This document shows positions 49,710 through 59,722 of a stretch of DNA of 64,000 bases, piece after piece. This DNA comes from Chloroflexota bacterium. GTDB taxonomy: Bacteria; Chloroflexota; Anaerolineae; UBA4142. The notes below the pieces were generated by a model. That model was not told the DNA's origin. It made no database searches and saw nothing but the letters and a program-made list of their open reading frames with translations. Position 1 is the first letter of the stretch. Each line of letters opens with the position of its first letter. The DNA lies in assembly GCA_016208315.1 (NCBI GenBank), contig JACQYF010000128.1:1-64000 (forward strand), in the 5' to 3' direction. A program made the position numbers and the translations under genes.

Positions 49710-49799
49710 ACAGTAAACGCCGCTCAGTAGAGCGGACGTAGACAGTAAACAGTTACCGGAGTGGCTGTTCACTGTTCACCGTTGACTGTTCACTGCTCA
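49704..49799. repeat. Heptamer word arrays between the GNAT and biotin carboxylase genes
   Basis: Left: CAGTAAA x2 (49704-49717), CAGTAAA, CAGTTAC (49743-49756), interrupted by a small hairpin CCGCTC-AGTA-GAGCGG. Right: CTGTTCA x2, CCGTTGA, CTGTTCA, CTGCTCA (49765-49799). The first word holds the GNAT stop. Confidence 0.85.
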
Positions 49800-49810
49800 C
49801 TGGAGCAGGG

Positions 49811-51310
49811 ATGTTCAAAAAGGTGCTCGTCGCGAATCGGGGCGAAATTGCGGTGCGCGTTTTGCGGGCCTGCCGCGAACTCGGCTTAGAAACGATCGCG
49901 CTGTGGTCCGAGGTGGACCGCAACGCCTTGCACGTGCGCTATGCGGACGAGGCGTACTGCATCGGGCCGGCGCCGGCGAAGGAATCGTATTTGCGGATTG
50001 ACCGCATCATTGACGTGGCGATCCGCGCCAAAGCCGATGCGATTCATCCCGGCTATGGGTTTTTGGCCGAGAACGAGCAGTTCGCGCGCGCCTGCGCGGA
50101 AGCCGGCGTCACGTTCATCGGTCCGCCGGAACAAGTGATTCTGGCGATGGGGAACAAGATCGAAGCGCGGGGCGCGGTCGCCAAGCAAGGCGTGCCCGTC
50201 GTTCCCGGCACCTACGAGCCGCTCCGCGACGACGAAATCCTCTCGGCCGCCAACCAAGTCGGGTTTCCACTGTTTATCAAAGCCGCGGCAGGCGGCGGCG
50301 GCAAAGGCATTCGCCGCGTCCAAGCGCCCGAAGAATTGGCCGGGGCCATCGCGCGGGCGCGCAGCGAGGCGGAATCGGCTTTCGGCGATGGAACGGTATA
50401 TGTCGAAAAGATCATCAGCCCGGCGCGCCACATCGAATTCCAGATTCTCGCAGATACGCGCGGCAATGTCGTCCACCTCGGCGAGCGCGAGTGTTCGATC
50501 CAGCGGCGGCATCAGAAATTGGTCGAGGAATCGCCCTCGGTCGCGCTCGATAATGATTTGCGCGAAAAAATGGGCAAGGCCGCGATCAAGTCGGCGAAAG
50601 CCGCGCATTACGTGAATGCCGGCACGATTGAATTCTTGCTCGACAAGGACCGCAATTTTTACTTCCTCGAAATGAATACCCGGCTGCAGGTGGAGCATCC
50701 GGTCACCGAGTTGGTCACCGGGGTGGACATCGTTAAGGAGCAGATTCGCATCGCCTCGGGGCGGCCCTTGAGTTATCGCCAAAAAGATATTCACCAACGC
50801 GGTTGGGCGATGGAATGCCGTGTCACCGCCGAAGACCCTTACAATGGCTTCCTGCCTTCGACGGGCAAGATCATCAGTCTCTATGAACCGACGGGCCCGG
50901 GCGTGCGGCTCGAAAGCGGAGTCTACGAAGGGTTCGAGGTCTCGTTATATTACGACCCGCTGATCGCCAAGCTGTGCGTGTGGGGCGCGGATCGCGCCAA
51001 CGCGATCATGCGAATGAAGCGCGCCCTCAGCGAATACAAGGTCCTCGGCATCGCCACGTCCATCCCCTTCCACCAAAAATTGCTCGAAAGCACGAGCTTC
51101 ATCGGCGGCCATTTCGATACGGCTTTTCTCGACGAACGCTTTACGATGGAGCAGGGTGGGTCGGAAGATAACGAAAAGGTGGCGGCCATCGTCGCCGCGC
51201 TGCTCACGCACGACCGGCGGCAACACGCGCTCAGCATCCCGCCTCCGACGGGCGGTACCGCGCGCGGCGGCTGGAAGCGATTTGGGTCTTGGGAAGGTCT
51301 TGGGCGATAA
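49811..51310 (+). CDS. accC: Biotin carboxylase subunit of acyl-CoA carboxylase
   Basis: The protein has 499 residues. It shows MFKKVLVANRGEIAVRVLRA, DAIHPGYGFLAENEQFARAC, the ATP-grasp loop KAAAGGGGKGIRRV and active-site RHIEFQILAD, ERECSIQRRHQKLVEESPS and NTRLQVEHPVTELVTGVDIV. It carboxylates biotin on BCCP using ATP and bicarbonate. The C-terminal ~45 residues exceed the usual length and are low in similarity. SD GGAGCAGGG. The symbol is generic; it may serve propionyl-CoA carboxylase (pccA-type). Confidence 0.93.
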   Translation: MFKKVLVANRGEIAVRVLRACRELGLETIALWSEVDRNALHVRYADEAYCIGPAPAKESYLRIDRIIDVAIRAKADAIHPGYGFLAENEQFARACAEAGVTFIGPPEQVILAMGNKIEARGAVAKQGVPVVPGTYEPLRDDEILSAANQVGFPLFIKAAAGGGGKGIRRVQAPEELAGAIARARSEAESAFGDGTVYVEKIISPARHIEFQILADTRGNVVHLGERECSIQRRHQKLVEESPSVALDNDLREKMGKAAIKSAKAAHYVNAGTIEFLLDKDRNFYFLEMNTRLQVEHPVTELVTGVDIVKEQIRIASGRPLSYRQKDIHQRGWAMECRVTAEDPYNGFLPSTGKIISLYEPTGPGVRLESGVYEGFEVSLYYDPLIAKLCVWGADRANAIMRMKRALSEYKVLGIATSIPFHQKLLESTSFIGGHFDTAFLDERFTMEQGGSEDNEKVAAIVAALLTHDRRQHALSIPPPTGGTARGGWKRFGSWEGLGR

Positions 51311-51331
51311 TCCACGCGCCAAAGGAACGGG

Positions 51332-51829
51332 ATGAAGTACACGGCCATCATTGACGAGAAATCCTACACGATCGAAGTGGGGCCTAACAACACCGTGTTA
51401 ATTGACGGCGAGCCGCACACGGTTGATTTTCGCGGGATTGACGGCACAACACTTTTCTCCTTGTTGATGGACAACACGTCGTGGGAGGTTTTAGTCGAGC
51501 GGAATGGCGATGAATATCGTGTGTTGATTGATGGCGAACTACATGTCGTCAACGTCCAGGACGAGCGCACGCGCAAATTGGCCAAGGCGGCGGCCAAGGC
51601 CGCGGCGCAACCTGGCGAAGTCTTGCTCAAAGCGCCGATGCCGGGTCTCGTGCGCGGCGTCAATGTCAATGTCGGCGATTCGGTGGAGGCGCGGCAGGGG
51701 GCCGTGATTCTCGAAGCGATGAAGATGGAAAACGAACTGCGCGTGCCGCGCGCCGGAGTCGTCAAAGAAATCCGCGTCAAGCCCGGCGACAAGGTGGATC
51801 AGGGGCAAGTGCTCCTGGTAATCAAGTGA
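51332..51829 (+). CDS. Biotin carboxyl carrier protein
   Basis: The protein has 165 residues. An N-terminal beta-rich ~85 residues is followed by an Ala/Lys-rich linker (KLAKAAAKAAAQ) and a biotinyl domain with the biotinylated Lys in EAMKMEN. It carries carboxybiotin between the biotin carboxylase and the carboxyltransferase. It starts 21 bp after accC, with AAAGGAACGG upstream. BirA at 39854-40669 is the expected modifying enzyme. Confidence 0.94.
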   Translation: MKYTAIIDEKSYTIEVGPNNTVLIDGEPHTVDFRGIDGTTLFSLLMDNTSWEVLVERNGDEYRVLIDGELHVVNVQDERTRKLAKAAAKAAAQPGEVLLKAPMPGLVRGVNVNVGDSVEARQGAVILEAMKMENELRVPRAGVVKEIRVKPGDKVDQGQVLLVIK

Positions 51830-51836
51830 GGGCAGA

Positions 51837-52145
51837 ATGAATCAAGTGACCATTTCAAAACCTGTATATAGAGTTCTTTCCAGTTTGACAGGTGAGAATC
51901 GCGTTGAGATAGCTTTGGAGCTAGCGACTAGAGATCTATTGCGACTGAAACTAAAAGAGGTCGAGGACAAGATCCAGAGCTTCGAAAAGCGATATCAACA
52001 AAAATTCCCAGAGTTCAAACAAGCTTGGGACAACGATAAGATTGCGAGTAAACATTCCTATGAAATTGAGCGAGATTACTGGGAATGGGAAGCTGCCGTA
52101 GCCGATGATGCCAAGCTCCGACAATTCATGGATGAGTTGCCGTGA
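51837..52145 (+). CDS. Small antitoxin-like protein (second pair in the operon)
   Basis: The protein has 102 residues: MNQVTISKPVYRVLSSLTGE, then a long amphipathic helix (LKLKEVEDKIQSFEKRYQQK) and SYEIERDYWEWEAAVADDAK. It overlaps the next start by four bases (GTGA) and lies seven bases after the BCCP gene. This is the layout of antitoxin genes for TumE/DUF6516-like toxins; the family is inferred from memory. Confidence 0.5.
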   Translation: MNQVTISKPVYRVLSSLTGENRVEIALELATRDLLRLKLKEVEDKIQSFEKRYQQKFPEFKQAWDNDKIASKHSYEIERDYWEWEAAVADDAKLRQFMDELP

Positions 52146-52473
52146 CACTTGAAGAGTTTGAGCGGACTGTTTTCCAAATTGCGTCTTCATCGCCATTGTG
52201 TGAAATTCCCGCGGTACGCAATCTTACGCCAACGTCGGTAACCATTCGCGTGCCAATGACAAATGATGGATTTGTGGACGCTTTTTTCAACGAGGAAACA
52301 GGGACGACCGCTTTCGCGCTTGTGCAAGAGAACCGACGAATATTCGGCGCTGACAATACGGGTGGATGGCATCTACATCCATTTGAGGAACCGGACGAGC
52401 ATTGGCCGCGATCAAAGGGAATGTCATTTGCGGAATTTATCGCGGCCATCGAAAAGCACGGGATAGGGGGCAT

Positions 52474-52477
<4 letters not shown>
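52142..52477 (+). CDS. TumE/DUF6516-like toxin-type protein
   Basis: The protein has 111 residues, starting at a coupled [23 protein letters not shown], then [20 protein letters not shown] has the Asp-Asn...His-x-His-Pro pattern common in this group. A helical end follows ([14 protein letters not shown]). Its ATG-TGA end overlaps the GTG of the mutase gene. Family call is tentative and no activity is claimed. Confidence 0.5.
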
Positions 52478-54075
<1,598 letters not shown>

Positions 54076-54083
54076 GAGCATCC

Positions 54084-54482
54084 ATGCCCAAGACGGCCAA
54101 GCCCAAAGTGATGCCCAGCTTTACGCCCGCTCCCGAAGAGCTGATCCACGTCTTTGAGAATGCGATGAAGGGTTTCCCGAAGGCCACGCAGCGCAAGATG
54201 TTTGGGTATCCAGCGGCATTCGTCAACGGGAATATGTTTGCTGGCGTCTTTCAGGACGAAATGTTTCTCCGTCTGTCCGACGCGGATCGCGCGAAAATCC
54301 GTTCGGAATACGGGACGAAACTGTTCGAGCCGATGCCGGGGCGGCCAATGCGGGGCTATGTACTCGTGCCGCGATACATTGTGAAATCACCGCGGCAGTT
54401 GACCATCTGGCTCACCAAGGCGATGGAGTTTACGCAATCACTGCCGCCAAAGTTGAAACGGAAAAATGCCGAGAAGAAATAG
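54084..54482 (+). CDS. TfoX N-terminal domain protein
   Basis: The protein has 132 residues: basic start (MPKTAKPKVMPSFTPAPEEL), then FPKATQRKMFGYPAAFVNGN, MFAGVFQDEMFLRLSDADRA and PGRPMRGYVLVPRYIV, the TfoX-N fold. Standalone TfoX-N proteins are of unclear function. The start follows TAGGAGCATCC, eight bases after the mutase stop, suggesting co-transcription. The tail is Lys-rich. Confidence 0.85.
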   Translation: MPKTAKPKVMPSFTPAPEELIHVFENAMKGFPKATQRKMFGYPAAFVNGNMFAGVFQDEMFLRLSDADRAKIRSEYGTKLFEPMPGRPMRGYVLVPRYIVKSPRQLTIWLTKAMEFTQSLPPKLKRKNAEKK

Positions 54483-54702
54483 TGATGGTGGTTTGATTTT
54501 GGATATGCCGGCCAATAAGCCGCCGCACCTGGTGAAACAGATCGGGAATCTCAAGACTTGAGGTTGGAGGAGTAAAATACCGGCGTCGAACGTTAGGAAG
54601 ACCGCGACGTGGCGAAATGGGTGATTAGAGAAACGGAAGAGAAGGACAAAAAGCGGAAGAACATATTTCGAGATGATATCGGCATACGAGAGGACAGATT
54701 GA

Positions 54703-55140
54703 ATGGGTTGCGGAAAGTCGCTGCTTCTTGTTGTTCTAATTGGGCCGGGTTGGCTGCTTCGTTTTTGGCTGGCACTCGCGGTTTTATCCTCGATCATTGG
54801 AGGGAGCGAATTTGCGGCCATCGGTGCTGTGGTATTTGCATTTGCCGTAGTCATCAAGGGTGGCAACATCCTCATGGGTGAAGAAAAGAAAGAACCTGAT
54901 CACCAACGGTATTCGGGCACATATGCTTTCAGAACAGGCTCCGAATATCCCTATGATTGGGATAGGATTCGGCAACAAGCATTGACGCGCGATGGACATA
55001 GATGTGGTAACTGTGGGAGCAATACGAAGCTGCAGGTTCATCATATCGTCCCTCTTTCAAAAGTTGGAACAAATCAATTGAGCAATTTGAGAACGCTGTG
55101 TCTCGACTGTCACAAGCGTGTGCATCCCTACATGGATTGA
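54703..55140 (+). CDS. Membrane-anchored HNH nuclease-type protein
   Basis: The protein has 145 residues. The N-terminal ~60 residues are hydrophobic (two membrane segments, MGCGKSLLLVVLIGPGWLLR and IGAVVFAFAVVIKGGNILMG). The C-terminal ~55 residues form an HNH domain: RCGNCGSNTKLQVHHIVPLS and LCLDCHKRVHP, with Cys pairs for zinc and the catalytic His pair. GAGAGGA precedes the ATG. A 32-codon charged frame from GTG 54609 (MAKWVIRETEEKDKKRKNIF) runs into this gene in another frame, so an upstream part may have been lost by frameshift. Confidence 0.65.
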   Translation: MGCGKSLLLVVLIGPGWLLRFWLALAVLSSIIGGSEFAAIGAVVFAFAVVIKGGNILMGEEKKEPDHQRYSGTYAFRTGSEYPYDWDRIRQQALTRDGHRCGNCGSNTKLQVHHIVPLSKVGTNQLSNLRTLCLDCHKRVHPYMD

Positions 55141-55154
55141 CCGAGTGTAATCAT

Positions 55155-55232
55155 ATGGCCAAGTGGTTTGGGATATTTGGCAAACACTCCGCCATCTGGA
55201 ACAGCTGTAAACCCGCTCTGCGTGTTTCGTGA
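55155..55232 (+). other. 25-codon upstream frame overlapping the SDR gene's alternative start
   Basis: ATG 55155 to TGA 55230-55232: MAKWFGIFGKHSAIWNSCKP.... It overlaps GTG 55229 (GTGA). It could be a leader peptide or the remnant of a gene; no family is recognised. Confidence 0.25.
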
Positions 55233-55279
55233 CTGATTCGCGTCGGATTTTATCCGAGGCCGTTCATATTGGAGAAACC

Positions 55280-56221
55280 TTGTCAGACTTGCAGATCGTA
55301 ACCGGGGCCTTCGGCTATTCCGGCAAATACACTGCCACGCGTTTGTTGAACGACGGACACCGCGTTCGCACGCTCACGAATTCGGTGCATCGCGCGAATC
55401 CTTTCGGCGCGCAAGTTGAGGCGCAGCCGTTCCACTTTGACGATTTCGATAAGCTCGTCGAATCAATGCGCGGCGCGACGGTCTTTTACAATACGTATTG
55501 GGTGCGTTTCAATTATACGATGCCCGGGTTCACGCATTCCGTCGCCGTCGAAAATATATCCAAGTTGATTGCAGCGGCAAAAGCGGCAGGCGTCCAGCGT
55601 TTTGTCCACGTTAGCATCACGAATCCGACCGAAGACTCCGACCTCGAATATTTCAGCGGCAAGGCAAAATTAGAACGCGTGCTGATCGAGTCCGGTTTAT
55701 CGTACGCGATCCTGCGCCCGACCGTTCTCTTTGGCAAAGAGGACGTGCTGATAAACAATATCGCCTACATCCTCCGACATTTCCCCGCATTTGGTGTTTT
55801 CGGCGATGGCGCATACCGCTTGCAGCCCATCTACGTGGACGACTTGGCGAAGCTTGCAGTCGAGCAAGGGCGCAGCCGCGAAAACTGCATCATTGACGCG
55901 ATTGGCCCGGAGACATTCACCTTCCGAGATTTGGTGGTCACGATCGGAGCGATCATCGGCAATGTGAAACCACTCGTCTATCTTCCGCCATCGCTCGGAT
56001 ACGTAGCAGGTTGGGTGATCGGTAAGTATGTGGGCGATGTGTTGATTACGCGGCCCGAGATCGAGGGCTTGATGCGCGGTCTGCTCTGCACGAACTCGCC
56101 GCCCGCGGGTACGACCAAGCTGACGGATTGGGTAAGGGAACACGCCGACACGCTCGGCGTCAAATATGCAAGCGAGTTGGCGCGACGGAAAAATCGTCAA
56201 GAGGCATATGAGAAACTATGA
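55280..56221 (+). CDS. NAD(P)-binding atypical SDR (NmrA/NADH-ubiquinone oxidoreductase-like)
   Basis: The protein has 313 residues from TTG 55280, which has GGAG five bases upstream; GTG 55229 is an open alternative adding 17 residues. The Rossmann motif is IVTGAFGYSGKYTATRLL (GxxGxxG), and FVHVSITNPTEDSDLEYFSG and YAILRPTVLFG follow. The classical YxxxK pair is not obvious, as in atypical SDRs. It overlaps the epimerase gene by four bases, but its substrate is unknown. Confidence 0.8.
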   Translation: MSDLQIVTGAFGYSGKYTATRLLNDGHRVRTLTNSVHRANPFGAQVEAQPFHFDDFDKLVESMRGATVFYNTYWVRFNYTMPGFTHSVAVENISKLIAAAKAAGVQRFVHVSITNPTEDSDLEYFSGKAKLERVLIESGLSYAILRPTVLFGKEDVLINNIAYILRHFPAFGVFGDGAYRLQPIYVDDLAKLAVEQGRSRENCIIDAIGPETFTFRDLVVTIGAIIGNVKPLVYLPPSLGYVAGWVIGKYVGDVLITRPEIEGLMRGLLCTNSPPAGTTKLTDWVREHADTLGVKYASELARRKNRQEAYEKL

Positions 56222-56628
56222 TAGCCCGTATTGATCACATCGGTATTGCCGTTCAAAGTATTAGCCAAGCGCTCGCGTTCTTCGAGCAGGCGCTGGGCAT
56301 CAAACTCGAACGCATCGAGTCGGAAGAGGGTGGCCGCACGCAGGTGGCGTTTTTGCCCGTCGGCGCGAGCGATGTCGAGTTGGTCGAGCCGCAGGATGCC
56401 GAGAGTGGCCTAGCCAAATTCCTCGCCAAGCGCGGCGAAGGCGTCCATCACATTTGCTTCGAGGTGGACGACATCGAAGCCGCGCTCGCCCGATTGAAGG
56501 AGCACGGCGCGCAATTGATTGACGAGACACCCCGCTCGAACGCGAAAGGTCAGCGCTACGCGTTCATCCATCCGAAAAGCGCGCATGGCGTCCTGATCGA
56601 ACTGTATGAATATGGAAAAGCCACGTGA
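56218..56628 (+). CDS. mce: Methylmalonyl-CoA epimerase
   Basis: The protein has 136 residues, a VOC-fold metalloenzyme. Metal ligands are His in RIDHIGIAV, His in GVHHICFEVDD and Glu in LIELYEYG. It interconverts (S)- and (R)-methylmalonyl-CoA, linking the carboxylase to the mutase. It starts within the stop of the SDR gene (ATGA). Its TGA stop is in a GTGACGG-word array. Confidence 0.93.
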   Translation: MIARIDHIGIAVQSISQALAFFEQALGIKLERIESEEGGRTQVAFLPVGASDVELVEPQDAESGLAKFLAKRGEGVHHICFEVDDIEAALARLKEHGAQLIDETPRSNAKGQRYAFIHPKSAHGVLIELYEYGKAT

Positions 56629-56669
56629 CGGGTGAGGTGACGAGTGACAAGGACTGTTCCTCGGTCACG
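56625..56669. repeat. Short heptamer word array after the epimerase gene
   Basis: GTGACGG, GTGAGGT, GACGAGT, GACAAGG and a weak right arm TCGGTCAC. The first word supplies the epimerase TGA. Confidence 0.55.
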
Positions 56670-56689
56670 CCCGACTTGGGAGGGACACG

Positions 56690-58372
56690 ATGTTCGACAA
56701 AAGGGAATTGCCAGAAATCAAACAGGCGAAGGATCATTGGGAAGAGACGACGTTGCAGCAGACGCTCGCGCGGTCGCCCGAGCGCCGCAAGAAATTTATG
56801 ACGACCTCCTCCGAGGCAATTGACCGGCTCTACACGCCGCTCGACATTGCAGACATGGATTACAATCGTGACATCGGCATGCCGGGTGAGTACCCATACA
56901 CGCGCGGCGTCCACGCGACGATGTATCGCGGCAAGGATTGGACGATGCGGATGTTCGCGGGTTTTGGCACCGCGGAGGAAACGAACGCACGCTTCAAGTA
57001 CCTGCTCGAGCACGGCGAGACCGGCCTGTCCACCGCGTTCGATATGCCGACGCTCTATGGCTACGACACCGATTCACCCCAGGCGCTCGGTGAATTCGGC
57101 AAGTGCGGCGTCGCGATTTCGTCTCTCGCCGACATAGAAGTGCTGTTCGACGGCATACCCGTGGATCAGGTCACGACCTCGATGACGATCAACTCGCCCG
57201 CGGCGATCATTTGGGCGATGTACATCGCAGCGGCGGAAAAGCGCGGCATCCCGCGCGCAAAGCTCGGCGGGACGATTCAAAACGACATCCTCAAGGAATA
57301 TATCGCGCAAAAAGAATTCATCTTCCCGCCCAAGCCCTCGATGCGCCTCGTCGTGGACACGATGGAATTCGGCACGCAGGAAACGCCGCTCTGGAACACG
57401 ATCTCCATCTCGGGCTATCATATTCGCGAAGCCGGTTCGACCGCGGCGCAGGAACTGGCCTTCACGCTCGCCGACGGCATGGAATACGTGCGCTGGGGTA
57501 TCGCGCGTGGAATGGACATTGACGATTTTACGCCGCGCCTTTCGTTTTTCTTCAACGCTCACAACGATTTCTTTGAAGAGATTGCCAAATATCGCGCGGC
57601 GCGCCGCATTTGGGCCAAGTGGATGCGCGAAAAAATGGGCGCCAAGAATCCGCGTTCGTGGCTCATGCGTTTCCACACGCAAACGGCCGGCGTCTCGCTG
57701 ACCGCGCAGCAGCCGATGAACAATGTCGCCCGCGTGGCGATTCAGGCGCTCGCGGCAGTGCTCGGCGGCACACAATCGCTGCACACCAACTCGCTCGACG
57801 AAGCATGGGCCTTGCCGAGCGAAAGCGCGGCGATGATCGCGCTCCGCACGCAGCAGATCATCGCGAACGAGTCGGGCGTGAATAACACGATAGACCCCCT
57901 CGGCGGCTCGTATTTCGTCGAGGATTTTACCAATCGCATGGAGCAAGAGGCCAACGCGTATTTCGACAAGATCGAAAAGCTCGGCGGCGTGCTGCCCGCT
58001 ATCGAAATAGGATTCTTCCAGCGCGAGATCGCCGAGAGCGCAGCGCGCTATCAGGCCGAAATCGAAAAGAAGGAACGCATGATCGTCGGCGTGAACGATT
58101 ACACGGTCGAGGAAGATTTGAAGGTTCCGCTGCTCCGCGTCGATGTGGCCGGCGCACGCCATCAAGTCGAACGGCTGAATCGCATTAGACGTGAACGCGA
58201 TGCGGTCAAGGTCGAATCCACGTTGAATGCGGTTCGTGACGCGGCGAAGAAGGAGACTGCGAACCTCATGCCGCTTTTCATTGATGCGGTGAACGCATAC
58301 GCAACGCTCGGCGAGATCATGAACACGCTCCGCAAGGTGTGGGGCGAGTACAAGGAACCGGTGATTGTGTAA
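56690..58372 (+). CDS. Isobutyryl-CoA mutase-type large subunit
   Basis: The protein has 560 residues, again without a B12-binding domain. Its overall layout matches the other mutase ([45 protein letters not shown]). The specificity positions differ: Phe89 (RMFAGFG) replaces Tyr and Gln207 (IAQKEFIF) replaces Arg, the pair diagnostic of isobutyryl-CoA mutase (Phe80/Gln198 in the Streptomyces enzyme). It should interconvert isobutyryl-CoA and n-butyryl-CoA; related branched acids are possible. SD GGGAGG. The TAA stop is the start of a word array. Confidence 0.85.
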   Translation: MFDKRELPEIKQAKDHWEETTLQQTLARSPERRKKFMTTSSEAIDRLYTPLDIADMDYNRDIGMPGEYPYTRGVHATMYRGKDWTMRMFAGFGTAEETNARFKYLLEHGETGLSTAFDMPTLYGYDTDSPQALGEFGKCGVAISSLADIEVLFDGIPVDQVTTSMTINSPAAIIWAMYIAAAEKRGIPRAKLGGTIQNDILKEYIAQKEFIFPPKPSMRLVVDTMEFGTQETPLWNTISISGYHIREAGSTAAQELAFTLADGMEYVRWGIARGMDIDDFTPRLSFFFNAHNDFFEEIAKYRAARRIWAKWMREKMGAKNPRSWLMRFHTQTAGVSLTAQQPMNNVARVAIQALAAVLGGTQSLHTNSLDEAWALPSESAAMIALRTQQIIANESGVNNTIDPLGGSYFVEDFTNRMEQEANAYFDKIEKLGGVLPAIEIGFFQREIAESAARYQAEIEKKERMIVGVNDYTVEEDLKVPLLRVDVAGARHQVERLNRIRRERDAVKVESTLNAVRDAAKKETANLMPLFIDAVNAYATLGEIMNTLRKVWGEYKEPVIV

Positions 58373-58470
58373 CGGATTGCCGGAGAACGGATTGCCTTTG
58401 GCGAAACGGATAAGCGGATGAAGCCGATACGAGTACACTCCAATCGGCTTCATCTGCCGATCTGCCGATA
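58370..58470. repeat. Word array and hairpin after the isobutyryl-CoA mutase gene
   Basis: AACGGATTGCC units at 58371 and 58386, then AAGCGGATGAAGCCGAT (58412-58428) facing ATCGGCTTCATCTGCCG (58443-58459), followed by GCCGATCT/GCCGAT. The mutase TAA overlaps the first unit. Confidence 0.7.
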
Positions 58471-58478
58471 GGAGACAA

Positions 58479-59675
58479 ATGTATACCTCGCTGCAAATCA
58501 CCTCGTCTGAGTACCAATCCCGCGCCGCGCGATTGCTGGAGCATATCAAGGGCCAGCAATTGGGCGGCGTGGTTCTTTTCGACAATTTCCACATCACGTA
58601 TCTCACCGGCTTTATCTTCATTCCGACCGAACGCCCAATGGCATTTGCGATGAATGCAAGCGGCGAACGTGTGCTGTTTGTGCCGCGGCTCGAATTGGAA
58701 CATGCCAAAGCGGAAGCGCAGGTTGAGCGCGTGGAATCATATCTCGAATATCCAGGCGATCCGCATCCGATGCGGCAGTTCGCTGAGATTCTACAGAAAC
58801 TGGAGATTAGGGATTTGATCGGCGCGGACAACGTTGGCTATCCGTGGATTCTCGGTTATCAGGGCCCAACGCTGTCGTCGCTGACCGGCTGTGAGATCGT
58901 CAACGTCAATCCATTCGTTGAACATCAGATGGCGATCAAGAGCGAGGCGGAAATCGCCTTGATTCGCGAGAGTGTGAAATGGGGCAATCTCGCGCATCGC
59001 CTGCTGCAAAAGTACACGCGGGTTGGCGCGAACGAGGTGGAGGTGAGCATGCGCGCGAGCAACGAGGCAACGCTCGCAATGATTGCTACGCTCGGTTCGC
59101 TGTATCGTTCAGGAAGCATGTGGTCAGATGGCGCGGAGGCGGGATACCGTGGGCAGATTGGACGTAACGCCGCGATTCCGCATTCGCTGACGACGAACGC
59201 GACGTTTCTGCCGGGCGATGTGCTCGTCACGGGCGCGAACGCGCCGGTGTGGGGCTATAACTCCGAAGTCGAGCGGACGATGGTGATCGGCGAGCCGAGC
59301 GCCGACCAAAGGAAATTTTTCGAGCACATGAAAGCCGCGCAGGAGACCGCGTTCGACGCGCTCAGGCCGGGCGCGAAATGCAGCGACGTGGATCACGCCG
59401 TGCGCGCGTATTTCGAAAAGTACGATTTGATGCCGTACTGGCGGCACCATTCCGGTCACTCGATCGGTCTGCGGTATCACGAAGGTCCGTTTCTCGATTC
59501 GGGTGATAATACCGTGCTGGAGCCAGGGATGGTGTTCACCGTCGAACCGGGACTCTACGTTCCTGATCTCGGCGGCTTTCGCCATTCTGATACGGTGGTG
59601 ATTACGGAAAATGGGTTGGAGATTTTGACGTATTATCCGCGCGATCTCGCGAGTCTGACGATCAGTAGCCAGTAG
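58479..59675 (+). CDS. M24 'pita-bread' family protein with an altered metal site (creatinase/prolidase-like)
   Basis: The protein has 398 residues. An N-terminal creatinase-like domain (~1-160) precedes the pita-bread domain. The His residues are kept (HHSGHSIGLRYHEGP) and one Glu lies in TVEPGLY. Three of the five metal ligands are replaced: GDVLVTGANA (first Asp to Gly), YNSEVERT (second Asp to Glu) and GGFRHSDTVV (last Glu to Ser). The protein may therefore be a metal-independent creatinase-like hydrolase rather than Xaa-Pro aminopeptidase. SD AGGAG. The TAG stop is in a CAGTAGC word. Confidence 0.82.
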   Translation: MYTSLQITSSEYQSRAARLLEHIKGQQLGGVVLFDNFHITYLTGFIFIPTERPMAFAMNASGERVLFVPRLELEHAKAEAQVERVESYLEYPGDPHPMRQFAEILQKLEIRDLIGADNVGYPWILGYQGPTLSSLTGCEIVNVNPFVEHQMAIKSEAEIALIRESVKWGNLAHRLLQKYTRVGANEVEVSMRASNEATLAMIATLGSLYRSGSMWSDGAEAGYRGQIGRNAAIPHSLTTNATFLPGDVLVTGANAPVWGYNSEVERTMVIGEPSADQRKFFEHMKAAQETAFDALRPGAKCSDVDHAVRAYFEKYDLMPYWRHHSGHSIGLRYHEGPFLDSGDNTVLEPGMVFTVEPGLYVPDLGGFRHSDTVVITENGLEILTYYPRDLASLTISSQ

Positions 59676-59695
59676 CCTCGCCACCGGAGGTGGCG
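59663..59695. repeat. CAGTAGC words plus CGCCACC palindrome after the M24 gene
   Basis: CAGTAGC occurs twice (59663-59676) and supplies the TAG stop. CGCCACC-GGA-GGTGGCG follows at 59679-59695, matching the arms at 16712-16728. Confidence 0.7.
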
Positions 59696-59722
59696 CGTCG
59701 TCAGAAGTCAGATGGAGGAACT

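Noticed and set aside
54483-54602. Short frame MPANKPPHLVKQIGNLKT between TfoX and HNH genes
   Set aside because: Eighteen codons with no ribosome site; could be a gene remnant but there is not enough to support a feature.
57074-58831. 585-residue open frame on the minus strand opposite the isobutyryl-CoA mutase and M24 genes
   Set aside because: It is Arg/His/Asp-rich with no domain, lies antisense to two clearly conserved enzymes, and reflects high GC at third positions.
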